From NCBI GenBank assembly GCA_963729275.1, contig CAVSNH010000014.1, positions 1-64,000 of the forward strand: 64,000 bases of DNA, written 5' to 3'. Positions within the stretch are counted from its first letter, which is position 1. Each line of letters begins with the position of its first letter. The notes under the pieces were generated by a model that saw nothing but the letters and a program-made list of their open reading frames with translations, ran no database searches and was not told the DNA's origin. The stretch comes from CAVSNH01 sp963729275. Lineage in GTDB: Bacteria > Actinomycetota > Acidimicrobiia > Acidimicrobiales > RAAP-2. Position numbers and translations under genes: made by a program. Shown piece by piece: positions 24,707 to 34,379 of the stretch.

Positions 24707-25553
24707 AGACAGGAACGACCCCAACCGAGGCCAGCATCACCACCCGGTCGTCGGCGCCGGCGTCGTGGATGCCCACCCGCACCAGCGCGTGGCCTTCGTC
24801 GTTCCCGATCACGGTGGCGTGCGCCTCGATCGGTCCGACGCGTGCGGGCTGCAGGTAGTGGAGCACGGTGTCGGCCGCGGCCCGCACCGGACCTCCCGAC
24901 CGGCAGGCGGCCCGGCAGGCGGCCACGTCGGCCAGGACGGCGAGGGCGCCCCCGTGCAGGATGCCCCAGGGGTTGCGCAGCCGGTCCTCGAGCCGCAGAC
25001 GCGTGACCAGCCCTTCCCCCGGCTCGATGCAGAAGAAGTCCTCCGGGGCCCGCTCATCGCTCGAGGGAGGAGGCATGGGGACGACCAACGGACGTTCGAA
25101 GTCGAGGGGCATTGCCCCAGGGTCGAGCACCGCGCTGGTCATGGTGGCGGCGGCCACCGGTCGGTCGCCGGCTCCCTCGTCGACGACGCGGAGGGCGGAG
25201 ACCACCGAATTGCGGCCCTGACGCAGGACCCGTCCGGACATGCGCAGTGGTCCGCGGTGAGAGAGCTCGGCCACGGTGGCCATGAGATTGGTGGTCACGA
25301 TCCACCGCGGATGGACGGCCAGCCCACTCATCAGCCCACCGAGCGAGTCGAGCACGGTGATGAGCGCGCCGGTCCGTAGGCCGCCGCCCGGCCCGCGCAG
25401 ATGTGCGTCGATCGGGGCACGGCCGGCCATGGCCGACGGTGCCTCGGCACCCTCCCCGGCGTCGGGCGGTAGCTCCCAGCGCTCGATGCGGAAAAACGAC
25501 GCCACGTGGTGGCGGGGGTCGACGGTGAGGGACTCGAGCGGGTCGGTGGTCAC
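24705..25553 (-). CDS. Double-hotdog acyl-CoA thioesterase-like protein
   Basis: A 282-residue protein made of two hotdog domains. The C-terminal half has the PaaI-type signature NPWGILHGGALAVLADVAAC; the N-terminal half has the matching LRTGALITVLDSLGGLMSG. Start is GTG 25553, overlapping the stop of the next thioesterase gene (GTGA); frame content upstream of it is a shadow. Expected role: hydrolysis of (aryl)acyl-CoA, or a dehydratase/thioesterase accessory in lipid catabolism. Third gene of the operon SDR - thioesterase - thioesterase. Confidence 0.8.
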   Translation of the reverse strand: MTTDPLESLTVDPRHHVASFFRIERWELPPDAGEGAEAPSAMAGRAPIDAHLRGPGGGLRTGALITVLDSLGGLMSGLAVHPRWIVTTNLMATVAELSHRGPLRMSGRVLRQGRNSVVSALRVVDEGAGDRPVAAATMTSAVLDPGAMPLDFERPLVVPMPPPSSDERAPEDFFCIEPGEGLVTRLRLEDRLRNPWGILHGGALAVLADVAACRAACRSGGPVRAAADTVLHYLQPARVGPIEAHATVIGNDEGHALVRVGIHDAGADDRVVMLASVGVVPV

Positions 25554-26446
25554 GCCGCCGCGCCTCCTGCTCGAGGAACGGCGGCAACGACATTGACCAC
25601 GGTGGTCACCCGGCCGCCGGCTCCCTCGTCGGTGAGCTCGACGATGGCCCTGCCCCCGCCGCCCGCCGAGGTGGCGAGCACTTCCGCCCGCGACGAAATG
25701 GGGCCGACCCGGCCAAGGGCCACATAGGCCACCTGCAGGTCGGTGACCGCCGCCGACGCGGCGGCGGCCCCTCCTCGGCCGCCGGCAGCCGAGTCGACGG
25801 CGGCGAGGCCCGAGAGCTCGCCGAGGAGGCCCATGACCCCACCCTGAGCCGCGCCGAAGGAGTTGTGCACATAGGGGACGACCGGCATGGAAAGGTGGCC
25901 GGACGCCTGGTCGAGGACGTGGACGGAGAGTGCGTCCTCGACCGGTCGGCTGAGCCCCCGGCCGTCGAAGGCCCACTGAGAGGGAAAGGACTCCTCCTCG
26001 GGCACCAGGCTCACTGCGCCGGGCCGAGCCGGAAGGACGGCCATGGTCAGGGTCCCGACACCAACCTGATCACCCGTCGTGTCCGCCTCTGGGTCGGTAC
26101 CCGGGCCGTCGACGTCGAAGATCCCGGCCTCGACCACCAGGGTGGTACGGCCGCGGCGGATGACCGATGCCCGGGCCTCGACCCACGGGCCACGCGCCGG
26201 CGCCCCGAGTTGCACGGCGAGGTCGGCGGTGGCCATCCAGTCGGGGTGGAGCGTCCGCACGGCGGCGGCGCCACCGGCCAGATCTACCAGGACACAAAGG
26301 ACCCCGGCCCGCACCCCTCGATCGGCCCCGAGCACGTGGTCGGACGCCGGGATGCGAGCCCGAGCGGTGGTGGCCGACGACACCCGGACGTGGATGTCGA
26401 GGTCGCGCAGGATGTGATCAGGCGGCGGGTAGCCGGTTGCCGGCAC
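25550..26446 (-). CDS. Second double-hotdog thioesterase-like protein
   Basis: A 298-residue relative of the preceding protein. Its first hotdog carries GVRAGVLCVLVDLAGGAAAV, its second HNSFGAAQGGVMGLLGELSGL; both halves keep the Gly-Gly turn but the His of the PaaI HGG motif is replaced (AAQGG), so its active site may be partly lost. GTG start immediately follows the stop of the SDR gene upstream (TGA-GTG), and its stop overlaps the next start. A heteromer with its neighbour is plausible. Confidence 0.78.
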   Translation of the reverse strand: MPATGYPPPDHILRDLDIHVRVSSATTARARIPASDHVLGADRGVRAGVLCVLVDLAGGAAAVRTLHPDWMATADLAVQLGAPARGPWVEARASVIRRGRTTLVVEAGIFDVDGPGTDPEADTTGDQVGVGTLTMAVLPARPGAVSLVPEEESFPSQWAFDGRGLSRPVEDALSVHVLDQASGHLSMPVVPYVHNSFGAAQGGVMGLLGELSGLAAVDSAAGGRGGAAAASAAVTDLQVAYVALGRVGPISSRAEVLATSAGGGGRAIVELTDEGAGGRVTTVVNVVAAVPRAGGAAA

Positions 26447-27212
26447 TCACCGTTCCTGTTCGGTGGGGCGGACGAGCACCTCGTTGACAGCCATGTGACG
26501 GGGTCGGGTCACGACGAAGGCGATGGATTCGGCGATGTCGTCGGCGGTCAGCTGCTCCACGCCCTCGAAATTGGCCCGGATGGTCTCGAGCACCTGGGGC
26601 CGGTTGTGATCGGCCAGCTCGGTGGCCACCGCGCCCGGCTCGATGAGGGAGACGCGCACGTGGCGACGGGTGACTTCTTGGCGAAGCGACTCCGAGAAGG
26701 CGGCCACCCCGAACTTGGTGGCGTTGTAGACACCGCTCCCGAGCCGCGCCACTCGGCCGGCCACCGAGCTCACGTTGACGAGGTCGGCCACCCCTCGGGG
26801 CTCGCCCGCCGCCGCCTCGAGGAGGTGGGGCAAGGCTGGCGTGGGAGCAGTAGAGGAGGCCGAGGAGGTTGAGCTCGACCATTCGCCGCCATTCCTCGAT
26901 CGGTGCACCCACGATGGGGCCGAGGAGCATGACGCCGGCATTGTTGACGAGCGTGTCCAATCGCCCGAGCTCGTCCACGGTTCGCTCGACCGCCGCCCGG
27001 GCCTGGGCCTCGTCGGTGACGTCGGTCTCGAGCACGAGGACGCGGGCTCCGTTGCCGAGACGAGCAGCCAGCGACTCGAGCCGGTCGCGACGGCGGGCAG
27101 CCACGGCCACGTCGGCCCCGGCGGCGACGAGCGCAGCTGCCGTGGCCTCACCGATTCCGCTCGATGCGCCGGTCACGAGTGCGACGGTGCCATCGAGGGG
27201 CCCGTCGCTCAT
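26447..27212 (-). pseudogene. Classical SDR with one-base frameshift
   Basis: A classical SDR (VALVTGASSGIGEAT, NNAGVMLLGPIV, catalytic VYNATKFGV, C-terminal RPTEQER) split by a single extra base. From ATG 27212 the frame runs correctly to NLLGLLYCSHA; the rest (LPHLLEAAAGEP onward) is in another frame. Removing one base at about 26837 restores a continuous 254-residue protein of normal SDR length. It heads the operon of two thioesterase genes. Either a recent mutation or a sequencing/assembly error; everything else about the gene looks functional. Confidence 0.85.
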
Positions 27213-27398
27213 CGCCTCCACCCGGTGAAGGCCGGCCCGTCCCGGCGGGTGTTGTCGGCCAACGGTGCGTGATGCCGAGTGAGCGAGAGGGCGCGTTGCA
27301 TTGGTTCGGTCACCTCGTCGTGGATGGCGGTGGGTCAGTCGACCGCGAAGTGTACCGATGGCGCCCCGGGTCCTCGCCCGGATGCCGGTGGCGAAGGC

Positions 27399-27671
27399 TC
27401 AGGCCGCCTCGCGACGCGACCGAGACCGCCTGCGTCCCGACGAGTTGCGGCGACGACCGCGTTGGCGCACCGACGTGTCGAACGGTCGATCGGTCGAGAG
27501 CGGGCTCTCGTGGAGCGCGCACCAATCCGTGCTGTTGTAGCGCGACAGCTTGGCCGCGCATCCCGGCTCCACGCACACCCGGTCCGTGCTGTACACGGGG
27601 GGCGGCGTGCCGTTCGCCGACAGCCCGTCGGCCAGCATCGACCCGTCTTCGACCATGCGACGTTCCACCAT
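27399..27671 (-). CDS. Small actinobacterial zinc-finger-like protein
   Basis: A 90-residue basic protein. A compact Cys/His motif, VCVEPGCAAKLSRYNSTDWC followed by ALHE (C-x4-C ... C-x2-H), is typical of a small actinobacterial protein group with a putative zinc site. The C-terminus is Arg-rich (RQRGRRRNSSGRRRSRS), suggesting nucleic-acid binding. The start is uncertain: ATG 27671 is used; another ATG lies 15 bp in. No named function. Confidence 0.6.
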   Translation of the reverse strand: MVERRMVEDGSMLADGLSANGTPPPVYSTDRVCVEPGCAAKLSRYNSTDWCALHESPLSTDRPFDTSVRQRGRRRNSSGRRRSRSRREAA

Positions 27672-27915
27672 CACCCTCAGTCCCCTCTCGGTCCGCACCG
27701 CCCGGTGCAACCACTTCCCTCTTGCAAGTAATTCGGCAGGACCACCGGAAACCTGAACCCTTAGGTCAGGAAGGGCGCCCAGGCTGGTCACAGGAGTGCG
27801 GCCGGCCGGGGCCAGGGAGGCGCTCCACGGCGGAAACGGCCCGGCCACCGGCAGGAGCGGATTGCTACCGTGACCGCATGCCGTGCGCCGACCCGCGGAA
27901 CGGGAGGTGCGCCCG

Positions 27916-29592
27916 ATGAGCAGCCCCTCGGGCGAGCGGCCACCGCCGTCGAGTGACGACCGAGAACGGGACCCGCCCGGCGGCGCAACCGTGCCATGGT
28001 GGCGTCGGGCCGTCGTCTACCAGATCTACCCTCGCTCCTTCGCCGACTCCGACGGCGACGGCATCGGCGACCTCAACGGCATCCGCGCCCATCTCCCCGA
28101 CCTGGCCTGGCTCGGGGTCGATGCAGTCTGGCTGTCGCCGTTCTTCCCGTCTCCCATGGCCGACTTCGGCTACGACGTCGCCGACTACTGCGACGTCGAC
28201 CCGGTCTTCGGCTCGCTGGCCGACTTCGACGCCCTCCTCGAAGAGGCCCACCGTCTCGGGCTGCGCGTGATCATCGACTGGGTGCCCAACCATTCGTCCG
28301 ACCAGCACCCCTGGTTCCTCGACGCCCGCTCGTCACGGGCGAGCCCGCATCGCAATTGGTACGTGTGGCGTGACTCTGCACCCGGGGACCGGCCGCCCAA
28401 CAACTGGGTGTCCACCTTCGACATGACCCGGCCGGCCTGGACGAAGGACGAGGCCACCGGTCAGTGGTACCTGCACATCTTCGAGCCCGAGCAACCCGAC
28501 CTCAACTGGGACGAGCCCGCGGTGGAGGCGGCCATGCACGACGTCCTGCGATTCTGGCTCGACCGCGGGGTCGACGGCATCCGGGCCGACGTCATCCACT
28601 GCATCGGCAAGGACCCCGACCTGCCCGACGATGGGCCCGAGCGGGTCGGCGTCCCCCGCAGCGCCACCAATGACGAGCCCGTCACCCACGAGCGGCTCCG
28701 AGGACTGCGGAAGCTCATGGACGGCTACCCCGGCGAGCGCATGATGGTCGGCGAGGTCTACCTCCTCTCTCCGACTGCCGTGGCCTCCTATTACGGGGAC
28801 GGGGACGAGCTGCAACTGGCCTTCAACTTCAAGCCGCTCTTCACGCCGTGGTGGCACCGCCCCTGGATCACTTCGATCACCGAGACGGTGACGGCCATGG
28901 ATGCCCGTCGGGCCTGGCCCACCTGGGTGCTCTCCAACCACGACAACCCGAGGCCCCGCACCCGCTACGACCGAGGGGCGGCGGCACGGGGAGAGACCGC
29001 CGACGTACGGGCCCGGCGGAGCGAACGGCGACTGCGGGCGGCCACCGTGCTGTTGCTCACCCTGCGGGGTACCCCGTTCCTCTACCAAGGCGACGAGCTC
29101 GGCCTCGAGGACGCGGTGATCCCCGCCGACCGGACCGTCGACCCCGGAGGCCGCGACGGCAGTCGGGCGCCACTGCCCTGGACGGGCTCCGACGACCACG
29201 GGTGGCCAAGCGCTCCGGGCGTCCGGCCATGGTTGCCGTTCCCACCTGAGGCCCACCGGCGTAACTACGCCATGATGCGCGACGACCCGGGATCCATCCT
29301 GCATCTGCACCGCCGGGCCCTTGCCCTGCGACGGACCGAGCCGGTCCTCGGAGATGGCGACTTCGCTCTGCTCCCGGCGCCGGAGGGGGTGGTCGCCTTC
29401 CGCCGATCGATCGGTAGCGATCAGTGGCTGGTGCTCGTCAACTTCACCGACGTCGCCGTCGAGGTGAGGGAATCTCCCGCGCTGGCCGGCACCGCTTCGA
29501 TGCGCGTCGCCATCACCAGTGACGGCCACGGCGAGGGCGCACCATTCGGAGGGTCGGTGCGAGCGGACCAGGCGCTCGTGCTCCGGCCCTGA
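27916..29592 (+). CDS. GH13 alpha-glucosidase / oligo-1,6-glucosidase-like
   Basis: A 558-residue glycoside hydrolase family 13 enzyme. The (beta/alpha)8 barrel begins VVYQIYPRSFADSDGDGIGD, which carries the calcium-type DxDxDG loop. Conserved regions: DWVPNHSS (region I), GIRADVIHCIG (region II, Asp nucleophile), MMVGEVYLL (region III, Glu acid/base) and WVLSNHDNPR (region IV). A C-terminal beta-sheet domain follows residue ~470. It should release glucose from maltose or isomalto-oligosaccharides in the cytoplasm. The chosen ATG follows CGGGAGG. No sugar transporter or regulator lies beside it. Confidence 0.93.
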   Translation: MSSPSGERPPPSSDDRERDPPGGATVPWWRRAVVYQIYPRSFADSDGDGIGDLNGIRAHLPDLAWLGVDAVWLSPFFPSPMADFGYDVADYCDVDPVFGSLADFDALLEEAHRLGLRVIIDWVPNHSSDQHPWFLDARSSRASPHRNWYVWRDSAPGDRPPNNWVSTFDMTRPAWTKDEATGQWYLHIFEPEQPDLNWDEPAVEAAMHDVLRFWLDRGVDGIRADVIHCIGKDPDLPDDGPERVGVPRSATNDEPVTHERLRGLRKLMDGYPGERMMVGEVYLLSPTAVASYYGDGDELQLAFNFKPLFTPWWHRPWITSITETVTAMDARRAWPTWVLSNHDNPRPRTRYDRGAAARGETADVRARRSERRLRAATVLLLTLRGTPFLYQGDELGLEDAVIPADRTVDPGGRDGSRAPLPWTGSDDHGWPSAPGVRPWLPFPPEAHRRNYAMMRDDPGSILHLHRRALALRRTEPVLGDGDFALLPAPEGVVAFRRSIGSDQWLVLVNFTDVAVEVRESPALAGTASMRVAITSDGHGEGAPFGGSVRADQALVLRP

Positions 29593-29644
29593 CCTCGCAC
29601 ACGGCGAGATGGCTCGATGACGCTGCCCCTGTGCGGCGTTGCCG

Positions 29645-29890
29645 CTACCAGGCCTCTTCCCAGTAGTCCATCGTCCCCGAATCGCCGAGGGACATGGAGT
29701 GGGGACCGACGTGCCCGCTCCGCCGCACACAACACACGAGTGTGCCGATCCACGGCCCCTGGTCGATGCAATGGACGGCACCGCATCGCTGCCACTGCGG
29801 CTCGACCGGGATGTCGAGATCCTGCAAGTTGTAGTCGTCCTGAGACCACGTAGCCGACCGACGTACGTGGTGGTGCGGATCAATGGTCAC
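29645..29890 (-). CDS. Small Cys/His-containing hypothetical protein
   Basis: An 81-residue reading frame beginning at GTG 29890, 11 bases after AGAGGGG. It contains RCGAVHCIDQGPWIGTLVCC and RRSGHVGPHSMSL, ending MDYWEEAW. The four-Cys/His spacing suggests a small metal-binding module. No family recognised; the ribosome site and the protein-like C-terminus are the evidence. It could also start earlier in frame. Confidence 0.45.
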   Translation of the reverse strand: MTIDPHHHVRRSATWSQDDYNLQDLDIPVEPQWQRCGAVHCIDQGPWIGTLVCCVRRSGHVGPHSMSLGDSGTMDYWEEAW

Positions 29891-30407
29891 GACGTGTTCA
29901 GCCCCTCTGATGTCCTGCTTGCCTTCTCGCTCCTGTGCCGCCGGACTATGTAGACATGATCGGAATCTGGCGGCCGTAGCTGTAGCCCGGAATTGACCCT
30001 CGCCACCCAGGGAACCGAACCGGCCGGCCCTGACCTGGTCGTCGAGGTCCACAACCGGTCCGCCGGCCGGGGGCCCGACCCGGCGTCGCCCCAGTGGCGC
30101 TCTCCGACGCAATGGGCCCGCCCGGGACAGCCGCCTCTCGCCCGACTGTCCCGGGCTACCCCATGGGTCCGGGCTATCCTTCGAGGGTTCCGGCGGAGGC
30201 GGTCATGGGATTTCCTGTTCGGACGATGTTTTCCCTCCCTTCTCGGCGGGCATCGACCAATGCCCCGTGGTGGGTCCTCGAAGGAAGGTGTTCAAGTTTT
30301 CACCACCCTCGTCCACCCGCTGTGGAAAAACTCCCTCGTATAGGCCCCTACCAGGGTGTTCTGTGGAGCTCGGCGTTCAAATTCCTTACAATCGATAGAC
30401 TGCGGCC
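29891..30407. other. Upstream region of the XRE-like gene
   Basis: 517 bp without a gene. TACAAT at 30387-30392 is a good -10 element, 15 bp before the ATG at 30408, so the XRE-like message would have a very short or no leader. No convincing -35 is seen. Confidence 0.45.
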
Positions 30408-31391
30408 ATGAACGGGGCCACCAGCATCGAGGACATCGTCCGTCGCAACGTGGCCACCCTTCGCTCGAAGGCCAACCTCACCCAACAGGCACTGGCCGAC
30501 GAGATGCTGAACCGGGGAGTGGCCTGGACCCGCGAGACGGTGGCGCAGGTGGAGACCACCAACCGGCGCCTCGGTTTCACAGAGGCAATCGCCGTCGCCG
30601 CCAGCCTCGACGTTCCCCTTGCCCGACTGACGGCGACCGGAGCCGACGTGGTGGCGGTGGGCGACAGCGAATGGACGACCGCCTATCTCAGCGCCGCGGT
30701 GGCGGGTACGGCCGGTGACATCTTCGCAGCCGACAGCTACTCGAGCGCGGCGTTGACGCCGATTCCACCGGGTCCGCCGAGCCCGCCGAGCCGGGTCGTC
30801 GACCCCCTCGAAGACCGAGGCCGGCGGGGGCCGATCGGACGTCGGCGTAACCGGGACGCTCCCGACATGGACATCGACGAGCCCGAGCCCGTCGCCCCCG
30901 CTGCCTCCACCCAGCAGCGCACCGCCGAGCGGATCGAACGGCGGCTCCGACTCCGCGTCACGCCGGGTGACGTGGACACCGCCGCCCAGCATCTCTGGTC
31001 GCGCAGCCTCGAGAGCGAACGCGAGCGGCGGGTGAGCGATCGGCACGCTCGTACCGGTGGCTCGCTCAAGACGATCCGCGGCCACGTCTCCCGCGATCTC
31101 GACCGCGAGCTCGCCCACGAGATGGAACGCAACGCCGACGTCGGACGGTCTACCGGAGCGGTGCCCATGACCCCGGAAGAGGCGGCGTGGGAGGCCACTC
31201 GACTCAACATCATCCTGGCCAACAAGGGCTACGCCGACAGCGACGTGACCCGCTGGTGGAATTTCACCCGGCACCGCGAGCTCGACGACCAGACGGTCGA
31301 CGAAGCCTGGGAGGCGGGTCGCTACACCGACGTGAGCCGGCTCATCCAGTCCCTACCCGACACCCGAGTGGACGACGACTACGACGAGTGA
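30408..31391 (+). CDS. XRE-type HTH protein with unknown C-terminal domain
   Basis: A 327-residue protein. Residues ~8-75 form a Cro/C1-type helix-turn-helix (VRRNVATLRSKANLTQQALA, WTRETVAQVETTNRRL). A disordered Pro/Arg-rich linker (TPIPPGPPSPPSR, DRGRRGPIGRRRNRD) leads to a charged helical C-terminal half with no family I recognise (LKTIRGHVSRDLDRELAHEM, MTPEEAAWEATRLNIILANK, TRWWNFTRHRELDDQTVDEA). Probably a regulator with its own effector domain; the near-leaderless promoter hints at autoregulation. Confidence 0.75.
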   Translation: MNGATSIEDIVRRNVATLRSKANLTQQALADEMLNRGVAWTRETVAQVETTNRRLGFTEAIAVAASLDVPLARLTATGADVVAVGDSEWTTAYLSAAVAGTAGDIFAADSYSSAALTPIPPGPPSPPSRVVDPLEDRGRRGPIGRRRNRDAPDMDIDEPEPVAPAASTQQRTAERIERRLRLRVTPGDVDTAAQHLWSRSLESERERRVSDRHARTGGSLKTIRGHVSRDLDRELAHEMERNADVGRSTGAVPMTPEEAAWEATRLNIILANKGYADSDVTRWWNFTRHRELDDQTVDEAWEAGRYTDVSRLIQSLPDTRVDDDYDE

Positions 31392-31409
31392 GGGCGCAGC
31401 AGAGGCCGG

Positions 31410-32093
31410 CTACGCCGGGCTGTAGGCGGCGATGAGCTCGGGGCTGTTGTTGCGCACCGAGCCCACCGCGGGATCGACCTTCCAGTGCTGGAGTACGCCG
31501 GCCGGCGGCCGGAGCAGCTTCTCCAACCCGGCCCGGTCCGGGTTGGCCCGGTCGAGCCACCGGTCCCAGACCTCCGGGTTCAGCACCGCCGGCTGGCGGT
31601 CGTGGATCCCGTCCATGTCGGGCCCGGCCTCGGTGGTGATGATGGTGGCGGTGTAGAGCTCGCCGCCTTCCGCGTCGCGCCAGCGCGCCTGCAGCCCGGC
31701 GAACACCAGCGCCTCACCGTCGCGACGGGTGAAGTAGTGCGGCTGCTTCTTGCCCGTCGGCACCGCCTCCCACTCGAAGAACCCGCTCACCGGCACGAGG
31801 ATGCGCCACTTCTCGAATGCGTGCCGGTACATGGGCTTGGTCGCCACCGACTCGGCTCGGGCGTTGAAGGTCCTCTTGACGGTGCTCGGGTCCTTCACCC
31901 ATGCGGGGATGAGCCCCCATCGGTAGGCATGGAGGACCCTTTGGCCTTCCCGGTCGAGGTCGACACCGAGGATGGTGCGGCTCGGTCCGAGGTTCCATTC
32001 CGGTCGCCAGCCGTCGAGGTCCACCTCCAGGCGGGCGTCGAGCACACGGGCCACCCGCTCGGGCTCGTCGTAGAGGGCGATGCGACCGCACAT
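31410..32093 (-). CDS. SRAP/YedK-HMCES family DNA-protein crosslink protein
   Basis: A 227-residue SOS-response-associated peptidase-like protein. The start MCGRIALY exposes Cys2 after Met removal, the residue that crosslinks to abasic sites; the earlier in-frame ATG 12 bp upstream (MLDP) would abolish this, so 32093 is chosen. Other family motifs: WNLGPSRTILGV, RWGLIPAWVKD, FNARAESV, CxGFxEW-type VPVSGFFEWE, and the catalytic His in GIHDRQPAVL. It protects abasic sites in single-stranded DNA. Its stop faces the XRE gene's stop at 19 bp. Confidence 0.92.
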   Translation of the reverse strand: MCGRIALYDEPERVARVLDARLEVDLDGWRPEWNLGPSRTILGVDLDREGQRVLHAYRWGLIPAWVKDPSTVKRTFNARAESVATKPMYRHAFEKWRILVPVSGFFEWEAVPTGKKQPHYFTRRDGEALVFAGLQARWRDAEGGELYTATIITTEAGPDMDGIHDRQPAVLNPEVWDRWLDRANPDRAGLEKLLRPPAGVLQHWKVDPAVGSVRNNSPELIAAYSPA

Positions 32094-32159
32094 CGGATCG
32101 AGCATAGGGGGACCCCGTGGCGGTGGCGGTGGTGGACGACGACGCGAGATCCTTCCTCG

Positions 32160-33064
32160 ATGACCGAGACCACGCCCCTCACCGCCTTGCTGTCGTGGAC
32201 CTGGGTCGCCTTCACCATGGAGGTCGACAACTCCGTCGAATCGGAGGGGTCCGAGCGTGTCGGCCGTCTGTTCCGCATCTCCACTCCCATGTGGGCCAAC
32301 GGTCTGCGCCTCATCGACGATGACGGCGTCACGGTCGAGGAGCTCCGGTCCCGGGCCCGGTCAGCCTGCAACATCGGCGGGCTCGAGCGTTGGGGGTAGG
32401 TCATCGTCGGTGACGCCGGCGGCCCACGTCGCCCCGGCTACGGCAGCAGTGGCGGCGTGACCGGTCGCACGGTGGTGCGGCCGACCGGATGCCCTGGTCA
32501 CCCCCGGAGGTCCATCCGTCCGACGGCTTCTACACCCATGTCGTCGACGGCCCCCGTACTGGGGGCCCCGGCCTGCTCGCCCCATTGGGACAAGCCCTCA
32601 CTGCCTTCACCCTTCAACACGAAGAGGGCGCCCGGGTGTCGCTGCCCACCGGCGCCAACACCCTCCGGGTGATCGATGCCGACCGTGTGCAGATTCGTGA
32701 CCTGCCGCGCCTGTCGGGCGTCTACAAGGAGGCCGCCACCATGGCGGCCAAGTACCTCGAGAGGAAGGGATTGGCCGAGATCCAACCTGACCGATCGATC
32801 ACCCTGACGGCCGCCGGCCGAGACGCCCTCTCTGACTATCGGAAGCGGGCTGCCCGTCCCAGGGACAAGGGGCTCCGAGCTTCGCTCAACGCCATCCTGT
32901 CGGAGCGCGAGGTGCTGGCCGGCGGCCTCGTTCCTCCGCCAGGCGGTTGGCGAGGGACCAAGCCCTACCTCGCACAGACCCAACGGATCCTCGCCGATCC
33001 GACACGGGCGTTGCCGTGGTGTCCGATGGTGCTACACCGCGGGGGTTGGCCCGACGGGTCCTAG
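32160..33064 (+). pseudogene. Eroded MarR-like regulator family protein
   Basis: Two pieces of one protein family. The first runs from ATG 32160 (MTETTPLTALLSWTWVAFT, FRISTPMWANGL) to an in-frame TAG at 32397, after which the frame still reads a family-like VIVGDAGGPRRPGYGSS. The second, in another frame from about 32489 (PPEVHPSDGFYTHVV) to 33064, ends with LPWCPMVLHRGGWPDGS, the usual C-terminus as I remember it. Intact relatives are ~330-350 residues; here the middle ~100 residues are missing and the stop interrupts the rest. The second half alone is open and could still be translated from 32489. Confidence 0.68.
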
Positions 33065-33089
33065 ACGACGAGACAGGGGCGCAGCAACC

Positions 33090-33344
33090 CTATCGGCGCA
33101 CGCGTTGTAGCCGGCTGCTCCATTGGGTCACGGCGCGGTAGATGGTCTCGACCCGGTCGCCGCTGGCGATGCCGTCGTAGTAGCCGTCGTAGACCGCCTC
33201 GCACAGAGACCCGGTCGACCCACAGCAGTAGTGATCGGAAGTGAGGGTCCCCGGCTCGAGCTCGTGATGCACGGCCCGGCAAACCGGCTCATGGCTGCAG
33301 TCCGAGCCGAGGTTGTCGGCGATGACGGCACGCAGATCCACCAC
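33090..33344 (-). CDS. Small Cys/His-rich hypothetical protein
   Basis: An 84-residue frame from GTG 33344 with a dense set of possible metal ligands: CSHEPVCRAVHHE and SDHYCCGSTGSLCEA. The C-terminal part is helical and ends basic (QWSSRLQRVRR). No family recognised, and the ribosome site is weak, so the start is uncertain. Its protein-like composition against the noisy surroundings is the main support. Confidence 0.5.
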   Translation of the reverse strand: MVDLRAVIADNLGSDCSHEPVCRAVHHELEPGTLTSDHYCCGSTGSLCEAVYDGYYDGIASGDRVETIYRAVTQWSSRLQRVRR

Positions 33345-33728
33345 TGCTGATCTTAATCCGCTCGGCTACCACCGAGGCCCGACTCGGATCGACAGGGTGC
33401 TGGGCCCGATCCGCGGGTGTCGGAGCCTGGCCCAGGGGAGCAAACGAGGCCTCGATCGTTCCGTGCACGGAAGGGCTTCGATCATGTCGACCAAACGACG
33501 GCTCCTCGTTCCTCTACGTGAGCGACGACTCGTTGTGGCCGCATCCGGCCGACGGTGTGCCCGTTCGGGTCGCCATCCCGCTTTACGCGACGTACTGGCT
33601 CTCGTACTACGGACGGGTGCCGTTCGCCGCGCAGTTCACCTGGTCGCAGGCCGCCGCCAACGAGACCGCCCGCCTGTCGAGAGTCGATCGGCAATGTTGA
33701 TGGTGCAACCGCCGAAATCGCGCCGTCG
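33345..33728. other. Gap with a possible protein fragment
   Basis: 384 bp without a clear gene. The plus-strand frame ending at 33700 reads SFLYVSDDSLWPHPADGVPV and YATYWLSYYGRVPFAAQFTW, which looks protein-like but has no upstream start or family match; it may be a remnant. Confidence 0.35.
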
Positions 33729-34379
33729 TCACTGACCAGGAAACTGGTCGTCTGCCCCGGCCACGATTCGCCGGGCGGCGGTGGGTGGGGAGCCGGACAG
33801 ACGCATCCGGATGGCGTCGGCACACTGCCCCGGGGTCATCTTCGACGTGTCGACCTCGATGTCGTAGATCCCCGGCACGTGCACCTCGCTCTGCCAACGT
33901 ACGACCGGATCGGGAATCAGCCCATCCTTCCCGGTGGTGACGTAGACGCCCTGTCGACCAGGCTCAGCCCAGTGGCGACGTTGCATGATGACTTCGACCG
34001 GACAATGGACGCCGACGAGGAGCACCGGTAGGTCCGCGAGTCGCCGCAGTGACCGGCGGAGGACGTCATGGCGGCGCCCGCCGGCGTCGTGGTATCCGAC
34101 ATCGACGACGACGTTGAGACACTGACGACTATGAGCGGCGACGGAATCGTAGAAGGCGGCATAAAGGCTCGGGATCAGCGATTCGATCTCCGGCCGCTCT
34201 CCACCGGGCCGCAGTCCCATTCCCGGGCGGTAGCGCGGCGGAGTCACGGAGCGAGAGAAGACGTCGACTCCGAGGTTCATCCAGGGCCCGTCGAACGTGT
34301 CCTGGATCACCGCGACGATGCTCGACTTCCCGGAACGGGGTGGGCCGTTCAAGATGACGATCCATCCCGGCTCGCCCAT
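33729..34379 (-). CDS. Chloramphenicol phosphotransferase-like P-loop kinase
   Basis: A 216-residue P-loop kinase. Walker A is ILNGPPRSGKSSIV; the overall plan (P-loop, central DVGYHD strand, VHCPVEVIMQRRHW, and the closing YDIEVDTSKMTPGQCADAI) is that of the CPT family typified by chloramphenicol 3-O-phosphotransferase of Streptomyces. Most family members act on unknown hydroxylated substrates, so antibiotic resistance is not implied. ATG start; single gene with an unrelated ABC operon following. Confidence 0.85.
   Translation of the reverse strand: MGEPGWIVILNGPPRSGKSSIVAVIQDTFDGPWMNLGVDVFSRSVTPPRYRPGMGLRPGGERPEIESLIPSLYAAFYDSVAAHSRQCLNVVVDVGYHDAGGRRHDVLRRSLRRLADLPVLLVGVHCPVEVIMQRRHWAEPGRQGVYVTTGKDGLIPDPVVRWQSEVHVPGIYDIEVDTSKMTPGQCADAIRMRLSGSPPTAARRIVAGADDQFPGQ

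Noticed and set aside
33729..34379. Antibiotic resistance by chloramphenicol phosphorylation
   Set aside because: Only the general CPT fold is supported; most family members have other or unknown substrates.
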